Shown: positions 13,201-25,269 of the stretch, one piece after another
How positions within the stretch are numbered: position 1 is the first letter of the stretch
Layout: each line of letters begins with the position of its first letter
DNA from: Pleurotus ostreatus/Saccharomyces cerevisiae fusant
Taxonomy: Eukaryota > Opisthokonta
DNA length: 51,211 nucleotides
NCBI GenBank assembly: GCA_024196135.1
Contig: JAMQCK010000141.1
Coordinates: 1 to 51,211 of the forward strand
Direction: 5' to 3'
Position numbers and translations under genes: made by a program
Notes under the pieces: model-generated
Told to the model about the DNA's origin: nothing
What the model saw: the letters and a program-made list of their open reading frames with translations, nothing else
Databases searched by the model: none

Positions 13201-16200
13201 GACCTTGCACAGTTCCACATCGGCCTTCATCTGTGCACTCACGCTGGCGAAAGCGCGGCGCAGGTTGTCGATGTTAGCGTGCTCTGCCTTGAAACGCTCG
13301 AGGTTTGCGTCGATCCACGCATGGACATGCTCTACTCGCATGTTCACCAGGTCGTCCAGATAGGAAGAGAGGTCTGCGACCCAGGCGCCCTCCGTCGAAT
13401 TGATCCGAGAGTCGTACTCGCTCCAGCTGCGTCGAAGGACGGTCAAAGCAGCCTCCGCATCATGGACCTCGCCCGCGAGTGTGGAGACATGGAAGACGGC
13501 GTTAGTATCCGGCATGTCAACGATCTCATCGGTATCCATGCTCTGCGTTTTGATTGAGTACAAGATCGTGCCCGTATCTGACAATTTACCTTCAGCGGCT
13601 CGTCGTCGTCGACATCAGCGAATCCGCGCGAGAGTGCGACAGGCAGCAGGTCCAGAAGTCGACTAGCGCGATGAGCAGCCAGAGTTTCTGCAGCCTCTTG
13701 AGCACACACGAATCGGGAAGCACTTCATACTGACGATCGATGGATCCCCAGTCGTTACTCTGTGAAGAAAAATGAGTACGACTACATCGAGGGCCGGAAC
13801 AAGGCGGACCTTGAGCTTCGCCATCAAGGTCTTGAGTGTTTGCAGAAATTCTCCACCAGAAGGATGCGTCAGTCGCTGCTTATCTAGTGCAGACTTGAGG
13901 GCCGGGAAATAGTTGTAAAACTGCTTCGATTCGATGACAGGCCAGGGAATGATGTTGAGACGACCTGCGTGTAGCTTCGAAATGAAGTTCGCATCCTGCT
14001 CTTGTTGCACGATTTGCTGGGATTCTGTGAGCTCAGGATACGTTACCGAGTACCTTTCTCACCTGGAACTTCAGCGAAAACCTGGTTCTGGTCAGAACAA
14101 GAGCATACAATAGATAGGAGAGCTTACTCTTTCACGATCTCGTTCTTGTCCGAGTCGACGACGTCCTAGAGGACATACAATGAGCAAGGAGCAGCAATGT
14201 GTATGATAGTGATTCCGACCTTGATGATGATGACCAGCGTCGATTGGAACAGGCTGGGATTGGCGGCTGGATCCAAGACCGTAGACGACGACTGAAAAGA
14301 TTGGAACAAGCCGGTGATGTCGCGAGAGAGTGCAAAATTGTTCCTGAAAAGCACCTGCAAGTTGCAAGTATCAGTCGGTGTTTTCTTCATGTCATAGTAT
14401 AATCTCACCAGATTGGAGATAGCTGCGTTGAACAGGACCAAGAGCATGTCTTCTTGGGCAGAGCGCTCGATACTATGGACACCTGTATGTTTGGTATTGA
14501 GTGCAAGCCGGACAAACAGAGTTACGACTTACCTTCGAAGTCCAGGGCCACCACAAGGGACGAGTCTGTCGGGGTCACCGCCATCCAAACACCCTCTTTT
14601 AATTCATCATGAGAAAGCGCGACAAGTACGATTTTCTGACTCACCAGTTGTTCTCATCGCGCTGCCGGCAAACGACGTGTCTGCCAAATGATTCAGGGCA
14701 AAGCTTTTACCGACTGACTGTTCGCCTGCGCAAATGTTTCAGTGGATACCGATACCGCGCATATCGCACATTCTCACCCATAGAGGACACGACCTTGACG
14801 GGCTGTACGAGAACGGGAGTGAGCCAGGATCAAATAATAGGAGAAGTCACGATCATACCTTGGATGATTGATATGATTGGAAGATCGACTCGTACCAACC
14901 CAGAGATAGTGCATCGACAATCTGCCCGACGTCCGCGCCAAGCAATGATTTCTCCATGTCCGCGGAATACACGCCATCCTTGAGAGGAACGAAACGGTTG
15001 TCGCGGGTGATGGCAATGTGGATGGGGATGAGACAGAAAACATCGACGAGCCACTCGCCCAGATGAAAGCGGGATATATCTGAGTCCCATTCGACCCCGG
15101 GCAAGATTCCACCCTTGAAGTCGTCGAAAGAAACCGCATCGACAGTCACATCGTGAAGGACCTTGCCGATAGGCTTCCGTGTGCGCTGCTCGAACGTCTG
15201 TATCATCTCGGCGAAGTGCGCGGCGAAGCGCTCAGGAGCGTGGTTAGTCACGAAGACGAGCCGTTTCCGCTGACGGTTGACATCCGTGATGACGGTCTGT
15301 CGCGAAATGGCAGGAACGACCGGGAATCGCGTCCAGACATCTGCATGGCATTCAATCAGGCTGTTGTGGACCGTCTGCACGGCACCATGGGAAGACGCCT
15401 TGGCTCCCTTCTCCTGGAAGCTGAACTCGGTCACCTTCTTCGTAATGTCGAGAGCATACGAGCAAATGGATTGCTGTGAGGCATCGAGCCATATGAGGTG
15501 GACGATATTGCGGTTGACGACGGACGTGAGGAGGGCCGCCTCGTGCGCCATAGACAAGTCCAGTGCGATGCCGTCTCCGGACCCAAATGTACTCCAGTGA
15601 TACGCGCGTGTCGTGGGTGCAGAGTCGTCCGCTTCCTTGAACGCGAGGAACAAGCAGGCGCCGTCAGGCGAAGACATCGCATTGACGGGAAGCCTGTCTA
15701 ACGCAAGTGAAGCCGGCCTTACGTCGTTGTTAATAAATGAGTGTTTAGCGGCAAATGCGGCTACGCTCACCTGAACTGCTGCGTGACGAGGGAGAATATG
15801 CGGGCCTGCCCAGACATATCAATCAGAAGGACTTCTTCGCTGCCGCTCACGATGCAAGATTGATGGATGCTGGTCCCCTCGCTGTACCATGGCTTGAGCT
15901 CGACGATGTGTGCGGACCTCAGGGTCTGAAAAGCCTCGTCGAATGCATATACGTGCAGGAGCATCTGTGAGTACTGCGTGAGCAATGAGGAGCAAGAGAA
16001 CTGAATAACTTACGCGTTGAGGGGCACAAAGCGAAAGCAGGCGCGTAGTCTCGTCGAAGGCGAAGATGACGCCAGCGCCTATTTTGTCCTGATGCAGTGT
16101 CTTGCCACGGTCATTCTCCGTGGCGCCAGACAACTTCTGGAGGTCCTCGAGGTATATGTTGAACTTGTCGTGGCCGTTGTCGACGATGAGGAGGCACTTG

Positions 16201-19200
16201 TCGTGAGCAAGCAGCTGAATGTGCCGGATGCGATGGCTGAGCGGCAGTTTGAAATGGTAGAGAGAACGATGCTGCTCTCGCAAGGTAGGAATATGTGTTC
16301 GGTCAAGTTGCATAGTTTGCTGATCCTCGGCCGAGAGACTAAGAGGATGGATCGTATATTCGATCGAAGGATCCAGACGACGCTGTGTACGTCCGTGTAC
16401 AGCATAGACTGTAGAGGAGAGTCAGCACGAGAACGTCCGACTGATGCGAACATGACCAACCGGGACGACTGGAGCTGGTATACGAGCTCCACGCCGAGGA
16501 AGACCCGTGGGTTACATTGTCGATGTCGAGGATTTCACTGCACTTCAGTGAGCCACGGAGTGATGGAGCTTTTCATGAACTCACGTAGTCTCCGGACGTG
16601 CGGTACTGTTGACCTCGCGCACAAGAGCCCGCCTGCATTCCTTGAGCTTGTTCTCCTTGATGATGCCGGCCTCTCGTGCGATCTGATTATTGAGGAATTG
16701 CTCCTGAACACTTAATAACTTCTCTGCGAGATAGCGCAACGACTTCTGCAGAAGGATATCCAGATAATTGTGCGCTGCATCAAGTGCCTCCGTGACGGGC
16801 TGCTCGAGTGAAGGTTCGCGACCTAGAAGCTCGTTCAAGCTATCGAGGAACTCCTTGTCGCTGATATTGTGCACCGCTCTCGATGCTCGACGCCTAAGAT
16901 CCTCCTCGATCGTGATGTCCTTGCCGGTCACGAGCTCCTTCATCTTGGAGAAGAACCCTGGCTTGCTAGCTGACTTAGTCACGTCGGAGTAAAGTCCACT
17001 TCGAATTCCGCCCTCGGTAACGATGTAAAGCATGAGTTCCTCCTGCTGATTGCGGTCGATGTCGCTGTAGTGGGGACTCTCGATAGCGAATCGCGCGAGG
17101 ATCAGACGTTCCTTGAGTCTGCGGAAAGGACTGCCTGTCACCGAAAGTCGATTGTAGTCGTCGCGATTAATGCGCGAGTCGAACTCGCGTCGCATGTCGG
17201 GATACATTTGGCACAGGTCTCCGAACGAGGCTGCACAAGGCGTCAACCGAGGGCTTGCGCACGCGCGATGGAGAACCTACTGATCGTCTTGGACGCGGTC
17301 TCTGGCGAGGACTGTGACTCCTGGTCAACCGTGTCCGTCGTGCCATCAACGGCACCCTCGCCGGCGGCTGGTTCTGTCGAGCCCTTGTCCTGGCCTTCTC
17401 CGTTGGGTTGCTGAACCGTGGTAGGCTCCCGATCGCTGGGATCAGGTCCCGCAGTCTTGTTGCTCTCCTGCGCAGCGAGCCAGGGTCGATCCTTGAGCAT
17501 GCTACGGACGAATATCGATATGAGAACAATACAGCCAGAGCGCGACGTACGGGTAAGCGTCTACAACATGGCCGACGAGCGCGGCGCGGACACTCTTCTG
17601 CAGCATCGCCTTGTCTGCCTCGACGTTCTTCTTGATGTCGGCGACCTTCTCCTTCTTGCTGTTCTCGGTCTCCGTGTTGATCTTGCGAATGCCTTGCTGA
17701 TAGGACTTGTACGCATCTGGGTAGGCTCGCTTCATACCGCATTCCAACAGACACTCGATGGCCGCATCGCTCAGCCCTTCGTTCAGGTGAATCGCCGAGC
17801 CGGGCCTGCACACTTTGAGTTTGAACCATGCGGTGAATGTGGTTGATCGACATACCTGAAGAAGGTTTCCATATGCGCCTTGTTGAATTCCTTTCCATGA
17901 AGGGGCACGATCTTCGACTCTTCGGCGACGTAGCGAGCCGTAAGGAACGATTGGACGGTCTCGCCCGCGATGAGCTTCGGGGCCAGTATAGTGGGGTCGA
18001 TGTTTGCATCGAGGGAGCGCTGTGACACTTGTATGGTACGCGAGGAGACCTACGACGATAAGTACGGAACGGAGAGTTACAGGTATGCCACACGTACCTG
18101 GATTCCCGGCCTGACTTCAACGTTCTCCTCTTGTTCATTCGTCTTCGCCACCTCGAAAGTGAAGAACCAGTCCCCAGATTCGTCGAAGTCAACCGGCTCC
18201 TCGACAACCGCCTCCTTCCAGATGAGATGCTGCGCATGTTCCGGTGATAGCAGGCAGAGCGTCTGGTCTGCGATCTTCGTAAGATACCTGACAGTTAGAT
18301 ATTAGCGCGACGATCCGGATGCCAATGCAACAGCGTACCGCATGAAGGTGATGCGGTTCTTCCTGATGGTGGAGATCGCGTTGTCATTCCACGTCGTATC
18401 CTCCGGCCAGTACACAATGAAGAGTTGCTCTTCCTCGGCGGACGGAAGGGTCATGCGCACGAAGTAGAGACCAGATCGCAGCCTTGGCCCGGTCGAGTCA
18501 TCCGTGGCCGAAAGAAGCTGGTGAGCTCTGGAAAGACGGGTCAGCGACGATGGTAGCGTATCTACCGCAGTGCTCACAGGCGGTCAGTCACGACCTTGGT
18601 CGTCTGCATGAGCTTGACGATCTCAGATTTACTCCCGTACACGCCGATGGGCTTGACGGACAGCTTGTCAAGGCTCTTGAAGTCGACTTTAGTGAGAGAT
18701 TGATAGGCACCGGGACAAACGTCGTTGAGAAAGCGCGCCAGGGAGTCCTGGGCGATGATGACTTTGTCGACTACACAACGTCGTTATTCACTGACGAAGG
18801 GAGTGTATCGGGAACTCACCCAGGCCGCCGCTACCTTGCTCGCTTATCAGATCGAGTATGCGGTACATTTGCGGAATGGAGTCGGCAATGTCGAGAGACA
18901 GTCCTTCGGCCTTGTGATTGTTGCCGACGGTCGAAGCGGCTGCACCGCCGGAGCGTTTGCTTTTGCGCCTCGAGGTACGTTCCTTCGCGCTGTCGTCCAC
19001 GTCCATACTGAGGTCTTGACTCTAAAGAAGGCATCAAAATCAAGGAGCCAACTGGCGGCCTCAAAGCATACTTCGTCCGCTGCTCCGCCTGAGGCCTCGG
19101 GCTGAGTAGACGACTTTGATCCCCCTGATGGTGAAAGGTGAGCGCACTGACAACCGCCTCCTCCGCCAGATGGACGTACCCAACGTCTCCGCCTTCAGAG

Positions 19201-19328
19201 CTACGGTCGCGTCTATGTGATCGTCGTCAGTATGGTCGATACAAAGACGGCAAGCACCTACGGTCTGGTTTGTCTACATCCATTTTTTCGCCCTCTGGAA
19301 ACAGCTCTGGTGGTCTGTAGCTCGCCAT
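10238..19328 (-). CDS. Giant GBP-like GTPase / zinc-rich / VWA multidomain protein
   Basis: About 40 exons encode roughly 2300 residues; the start MASYRPPELFPEGEKMDVDK is at 19328 and the end RKPRGALLR-stop at 10238. The N-terminal third has Ser-rich and helical segments. Next is a beta-propeller-like region (about 16.4-15.0 kb). A GB1/RHD3-type GTPase core follows: P-loop GEQSVGKS (14726-14702), switch RTTEGVWM, DxxG as DFEG, then helices ending QRLTHPSGGEFLQTLKTLMA. A Cys/His-rich zinc region spans about 13.2-11.2 kb, with repeats such as CKVKCTHCNLTC and RCENCGYFCTLP. The C-terminal VWA domain (about 11.1-10.24 kb) has a complete MIDAS: DRSGS, Thr in GGTDYDAAL, Asp in FLSDGE. GBP-type GTPases remodel membranes or coat intracellular targets; VWA domains bind partners through metal. 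The actual role is unknown. Some exon joins are uncertain, notably near 18.05 kb and a 38-base intron near 13.7 kb. Nothing looks broken. Confidence 0.85.
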
Positions 19329-19956
19329 GATGGTAGAGGGAGAAGGGAATTCGCGGGACAAAGGCGCCGTGCCGAGCTTCTATCTGCCCTCGATCGGCAA
19401 TGGCTGCGATTCGCGATTATCCGCCCCGCGACCCTAATAGACGCGCACCTCATACTGGCTAGAAGAGAGTCACATTGGCACATAAGCGCCTGTGTACGTG
19501 GTTTCAATGGCAGAGATGCTTTTAGAGCGGACCCTGTCCACCCTGTGCACACCCCACAGGCAACGATAGAACTTGTAGTGACGAAACATCCATGTTCGAT
19601 TGCTGAATATGAATATCGGGTACGAGTATCAGGCGGTGGACGCCCGAGAAACGAGGGACAGATGTAAATGGTCGACCATCCGCCAGGAGGCACGCAGATA
19701 GGCGCCCATCGCGCCGTTCGTAGTTTCGACTATCATCCCGCGAATCCGTGCCCTGCCGCAGCATTGTAGGCCGCGTTGACGGCGGGAAAGGCTAGTATCA
19801 TTCGATTAGGTCAACTGGGACAGTCGAAGAAGCCCTGAGCACGCACCTGGTGCTGCCCTGTCGCCGTGCGCCACTCTACACATATTCCATCCTCCACACC
19901 GAGCTACATCTTCTCTTTGCTAGACACCACTTCGATCAGTGTGGCGCATATTCGCC
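19329..19956. promoter_or_regulatory. Shared divergent promoter region, giant GTPase gene and RBR gene
   Basis: This 628-base stretch separates two head-to-head start codons, 19328 on minus and 19957 on plus. Open frames in it have no recognisable domain. I see no clear TATA box or long repeat. By position it must carry the promoters of both genes; whether they are co-regulated is inference. Confidence 0.6.
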
Positions 19957-22285
19957 ATGTCCAGCACTCGGAAGAATGGGTCCGCTGGATCGTACTCGAC
20001 ATCGCTGATGGACCGTATACTCAGAGGAAACGATGTCACGCAGACATTTCCGCAGACGAGCCAATATCGAAGTGGGGGCGTCGCGGCCTGCGGGCTTGCT
20101 GCTCTGAACTGCGCTCGCCTAGTCTTTGAGAGCAGACATAACGACGAAGAGCGCCTGAGGTCGACGTTGGAAGCAAGGATGACTGACGTAGGCAAACTGT
20201 CGCATCGCTGATCTACGGGCTACTGACGCGGTACTCCAGGAGATCATGGTGGCGACGGACTGCTGGCAAGGGAGCTCCCATCTCGAGGTCGAGCAGCTCC
20301 TGGCATTGCCGCTGTTCGCGCGGTCGCTCAAGCTGGTCGAGACGAAGTTCGCGGCCGTCGGGCACCGCAACCTCCGGGAACTTGTCGAGTTCGTGCGCTA
20401 CCACGTGTTCCATTGACCGACTTTCTCACCACCATCTTCAGAGACTTGAGGGATATCCCTTCAATCAATGGCTGCGCTGCTGTGGTCATTACTCGGCCTC
20501 CAGAGATAGTGGTATGCCTCAAGCTTCCCCTAGGCTCAGCGAATGGGGCGAACCCGAAGTCCGTCTTCGCGGTTTTTGACTCCCACCCTCGCCCGTCACA
20601 TCCAGACGGAGCTGGCTGGTTCTTCTCGAAGTCCTTGGACCAGGTAGCGAAGTATCTGCACTCTCTCCTTGCCGTCGATGCCCGCCTACTTGCCGACACG
20701 GGCATGCAATGGCAAGCTCAGCTTCTTTCGAACTTCTCCGGACATCTCATCGTCCCAACGCGCGCTCATGATCTGCGTCCTCCTGAGGAAGAGCTACAGC
20801 AGGTCCTCTGGGACTCTTCTATCGCCATACTCCGCCTCCAGGGCGAGCTCGAGGACACGAAATTTCAGAACGCTGCTCTGACCGATATGAACAAGCGCTA
20901 CGAAGACGAAATCGGTGAACTTGAGAAGAAGAATAGAGAACTTCATCGACGAGCCGAGATAGCACAGAGGCCCTCTGCGAAGCCGTCACCGCCCGCTCAA
21001 CTGTCCGCACAATCGTCTTCGGCGACGCAGCTGTCGACACCAAGCACCAGTCGGGATCATCGTCAGTCCGTCGATGTCAAGGGCAAAAGACCAGAACGCT
21101 CGAATGGCAGAACCCACTGGTCTACTGCAAGCAGCAGCGCCCTAGGCCCCGAAGAGCTGCAAGCCCTACAACTGCAGGATGCATATCTCGAAGAGGACAG
21201 GCGCCTCCGCGCGGAGCGCGAAACGCTCGCCAAGAGCGCCGTCGGCATATTCACCTGCTCAGTCTGCATGGATCAGCACCCCGAGACTGACATTGCGCGC
21301 ATCCGTATGTGCAACCACGCCCTATGCCGAGAGTGCATGCGCGGGTACATCCTCACCAAGATTCGCGAGCGCGTGTTCCCTATGCGCTGTCCAGTATGCC
21401 CTACAGAGCAGCCGACACGGGAGCCTGGCAGTCAGTCTTCGTCCGTTCTCACTCAACGCTTCGCTCACAATATCCCAGTAATCGAAGAAGACCTCATCCA
21501 ACAGACCAACATCCCCCAAAAAGACCTCGAAATCCTGGAGGAGCTCCAACTCGCCGCCTACAGCGTGCCCATCTACTGCCGCAAGTAAGTCTCCCCATCA
21601 CCCCTTTCCATCATCCTTTTCAACTCCGCCGTCCCTCCCCATTACCACCCACCCGCTACGACCTCACCAACAACCCGAACCCCGCTCACCCACTAACAGC
21701 CCTCCCCCAGATGCCAGAACACCGTCTTCGTCGACAAGACCGAGTATCAGGCAAGCCGCATCGTCGCATGCCCGCTCCCTGGCTGCACGTATGCGTGGTG
21801 CCGGCACTGCCAGCAAGAAATCGGCTTCGGGCGCGTCGAGCACTCGTGTGACGGGTCGCTCGAGCTCGCGGCGCTAATGAGGGATCGGGGGTGGAGGGCG
21901 TGTCCTGGTGAGTGGGGGCTGCTCAATCACGAACCATGCGGTAAGGAGGTCAGCGGCTGATGCTGATATTCCCTCAGGCTGCAAGACGAACATCCAGAAG
22001 ACGGAGGGGTGCAATCATATGACGGTGAGGCCGCTGTGTCGCGATGAGGCTGCTCTGATGACCGTTCTACCAGTGTCCATCGCCCGGCTGCAACTGGTAC
22101 GAGCCGATACTGTAACTGCGCTCAATCAGGATACTGACGCGCCCCGCAGGCACTTCTGCTACGCATGCGGCCAGGGCATCGTCCAGTCTATCCGACGAGA
22201 CGAGCTGCAGAGGGAGATTTCGCGGCACTACCGAAAATGCACTTTCATTCAGGTTAACATCCCGGACAGAGGCATGCCGCCGTAG
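19957..22285 (+). CDS. RBR-type E3 ubiquitin ligase with N-terminal protease-like domain
   Basis: Seven exons join in frame to 641 residues: 19957-20187, 20240-20388, 20442-21584, 21711-21907, 21978-22024, 22074-22096, 22150-22285. The C-terminal half is a complete RING-IBR-RING. RING1 starts at C399 (CSVCMDQHPETD). The IBR starts near residue 506 (YCRKCQNTVFVDK), and the Rcat has GCKTNIQKTEGCNHMTC with catalytic Cys about 585. RBR ligases take ubiquitin onto that Cys before passing it to substrate. A coiled coil precedes RING1. The N-terminal 180 residues resemble a papain-like deubiquitinase fold: C45 in RSGGVAACGLAALN and D173/H175 in VFAVFDSHPRP. Exon 2 ends at an unusual GTTCGT donor, chosen because it is the one that restores the frame into DLRDIPSING. 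The gene faces the giant GTPase gene head to head and converges on PSO2. Confidence 0.92.
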
Positions 22286-22458
22286 GACTTTGTCTTAGTA
22301 GATTGAGCAGTGGTTCTTGTTGTACATGATTACGTTGTATCAGATCGCCTGTATGTAACTTCTGTAAGATATGTATTGACAGTCAACCCTATCTTCGCGC
22401 CTGCTACCGTACCCTCCTCTCGCCCATCTACCCAAACACCCCACCTCATCACCACCTC

Positions 22459-25077
22459 TCACCAATAATCCTCCCTTCTTGCCCCCACCACCTCCACCTT
22501 CCCTCTCTTCTTCCTCTCCGCCTCCCACCGCTGCACCCACTTCGCCATCTTCCCCCTCGAACTCTCGCTCCCCACATTCACCGTCGCGATCATCCGCACC
22601 CAATCAAAACTCAGCGCGAAGCACGTCAGCTCAAAGAACGACGAGTGCTCGGAGTAGGGGACGCCGTATAGTTGGAGCAGCGGCGTCGAGTTGCGCGTGG
22701 GGCGCAGGTCGGTGTGGGAGTAAGTTTTGGACTGGCCGCGGGCGATGATGGTGGGGATGGGTGGGGAGAGGTCGGTGCCGGCGGGTTGGGTGAAGCTGGG
22801 GGTGGGTTAGTATGGGGGCGAGTAGGTGCAAGGAGAAAAACACGCACGTCCACCCCGTTGGACGGAAGCCTACCGCTCTGCTAAAGATGTCCTTATACCG
22901 CTCATAGTACGGCTTGAGCTTGTCCGAGGTGATGACTCCAAGCGGTACCAGATGGACAGCCGCCTCTCTCGGATTCGAGGTCAACAGCGCGTCTAGCTCC
23001 TTATCCTGCTCGCAGCGCAGGATTGCCGCCTTCCGAGCGTCACAGTAGATCTTGCTCTCCAGGGCGTGGGCAATAGCTATGTGGGTCATGAGTGCCATGA
23101 TACGCTGCGACAGATGATACGATATACCCTTTGCGATTCGCTCCTTGCCGATGGAGTACGTCCTGCGAATCAAAGCATGAGATGGCTAAAGCGAACAAGG
23201 ACCTTGTACTTACCCGACCAAGACGAGTATTCTGTCAGAGCTCGAGGCCGCCTTCTCCTTCGTGCTGACCCAGCCATCTATCATCGTCGTCTCCGTCCCC
23301 GTAGGCAGCCCGTTGACAATCCGCCTAGCCAGCTCAGCGCACGCATCTATAACCTGCGGCTGAGGCGGGAACGTATACTGCGAACCCGTCAGCTTCCCAC
23401 TCCTCTTTACCTACTAACCCCCATACCTTCGGATCCAAGTACGTCGTATCCAAATAAACATGGTCAATCCTCTTCCCCTTCACACACGGATGCTCCACAT
23501 GCTTTGGCGACGCCCTAAAGTCCCCACAGTGCAAATACCTAAACACCCTCCCCGTGCCCACAAACGGCGACTTGAACGCGCTGTCGCCCGCGTTCACCGT
23601 CTGCCGGCCCTCAAAAAAGAAGAGGGAGGACCCTGGGCAGTGGTTCGCCTCGATTAAGGTAACCTTGACGCCCCCAGTGTCGGGAATCTCGACGGGCGTG
23701 TCGAGGGGGAGGGGGTGCAGCCACTTCTTGTCGACGCGCAGCATGTGGGCGATGAGGTTGCAGGTGACCTCGGAGCAGTAGATTGGCCCGCTGTCCCAGG
23801 AGGAGGAGAGGTTGGTGTAGTGGTCGGAGTGGGCGTGTCTGCGAGGTGTTCACTATAGCGCGTACGAATAAGATAAGGGCACACGCACGTCAAGAAGTAC
23901 GCCTTCACACCCGGTATACTCCCATAGCGGAACGCATCAACCGCGATGGGCATGCCCTGGAGGACCTTGTAAAAAGGGGCTTTCCGGCGGTTGGTCTTCG
24001 TGGGGCGGAAGGTGCGGTCCTCGGCGACGGTGGCCTCCTTCCATGCGTCGTTCTCCTTCAGTGAGGACATGAGGACGGCGAAGGCGTTTCCTGAGGCGAC
24101 ATTGGGTGGGCGGGGTCGGAAGGCCTTGGGGGGTGGCGGTTCGATCGCGGATATGGGACGAAGGGTCTTCTTCGGTGGCGCGCTTGTGCTGCTCTTCGGC
24201 GCTTCCAGGCAGGTGTTGACGTGGTCTTTGAAGACCTGTATTTGATGTTAGTATTGAGCACGAGGGGCAGAACATGAGAACGCACTGTGTCGGATGGGAA
24301 GCGCTGCTCGCATACTGGGCAAACCCTAGCATCGTCCACCTCATCATTCTCTATCTCCAGCTCCGGATCATCCCCATCCAGCGTTCGCGGAAACTCATCG
24401 TCCCCTGTTCCCCACTCTGAATCTTCCCACTGGCCCAATGCATCGTCCGGAGTAATAGGTGTGATCGAGTTGCTTGACCCAGCGCCAGGTGTCTCCAACG
24501 CCAACTCCTCGCTCTCCGTGGCGACGTCGACTGGCGCAGTAGATGGTAGATCTATATGTGTAGGTGGTGCACTTGGCAGGACCGAAGCCGCTACTGGTGC
24601 TGGAGACGAAGGTATGGAAAGGATGTCCGGCTCGCCGAACTGCATTGTCGATCCACTGGCGGACTGCTCGACAGGTGTTGTTGCCCGCGATGGGGAGGAG
24701 GAAAGAAGTAGCACAGGTTCGCCAAATGACGCTGCGCATGCCGAGGAAGTATTGTCCTCCGGAAGACGTCGTTTGCGACATGGTCGTTCGTCTTCGACTA
24801 CAACGACGTGCCCGTTGCCGATGCTCTTGCGCTTGCCTTTGCGCAACGGCGTAGGTTGCAATTGCTCAGGTTCATCGTCGTCAGATATCTCGATTATTGT
24901 AGCGTCGCTGCTTTCGGCCTTCACACGAAGTCTCGGTGTGGCTGGCGCCTTCCCCTTCGCTGCAGGTTTCGACTTGCTGCACTTCGGTTGCGCTTTCTGT
25001 GTGGAAAGACTCTTTGTAAAGAAGTTGTGCAGGGTCACGGTAGGCTGAGCAGCTTTCGATTTCTTTGAGGGCGGCAT
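22459..25077 (-). CDS. PSO2: DNA cross-link repair nuclease PSO2/SNM1 (beta-CASP)
   Basis: This nuclear 5' exonuclease acts in repair of DNA interstrand cross-links. Six exons join in frame to 788 residues: 25077-24286, 24235-23889, 23838-23427, 23377-23214, 23162-22848, 22795-22459. The N-terminus starts [20 protein letters not shown]; the LHNFF stretch resembles a PCNA-binding PIP box, though it lacks the leading Gln. After a long disordered, acidic region comes a UBZ4-type ubiquitin-binding zinc finger, [21 protein letters not shown], split by intron 1. The metallo-beta-lactamase core has THAHSDH, then [15 protein letters not shown] and [10 protein letters not shown]. The beta-CASP end has [13 protein letters not shown]. 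All metal-binding motifs I can check are present, so it should be active. Its 3' end is 173 bases from that of the RBR gene, in convergent orientation. Confidence 0.93.
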
Positions 25078-25269
25078 GAGACTAGCTGCGCTGAGATGAC
25101 AATGGAGGTTGAGAACAAGACCTGATCATTGCTCCCGCGCACGTGGGTGCTAGTTCGGCTCCGAGGCTCGTGACTTGGTTGAGCTTTCGACCATGAATCC
25201 AGATCGAAGAAGTATAGGATATTGCGGAGCTTCCCTATAGGCTATGGTACACAAGTACACCATGTATAC

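Noticed and set aside
17167..18237. Minus-strand open frame of 356 codons, Arg/Ser-rich
   Set aside because: It is a shifted frame over exons of the giant gene; the true frame gives AGETVQSFLTARYVAEESK and similar normal protein.
22340..22603. Glu/Gly-rich minus-strand frame past the PSO2 stop
   Set aside because: It is a shifted frame of the last PSO2 exon; the correct frame ends [10 protein letters not shown].
24287..25048. Plus-strand open frame of 253 codons, Ser/Gly-rich
   Set aside because: It is antisense to the disordered N-terminus of PSO2; the low-complexity composition explains the open frame.
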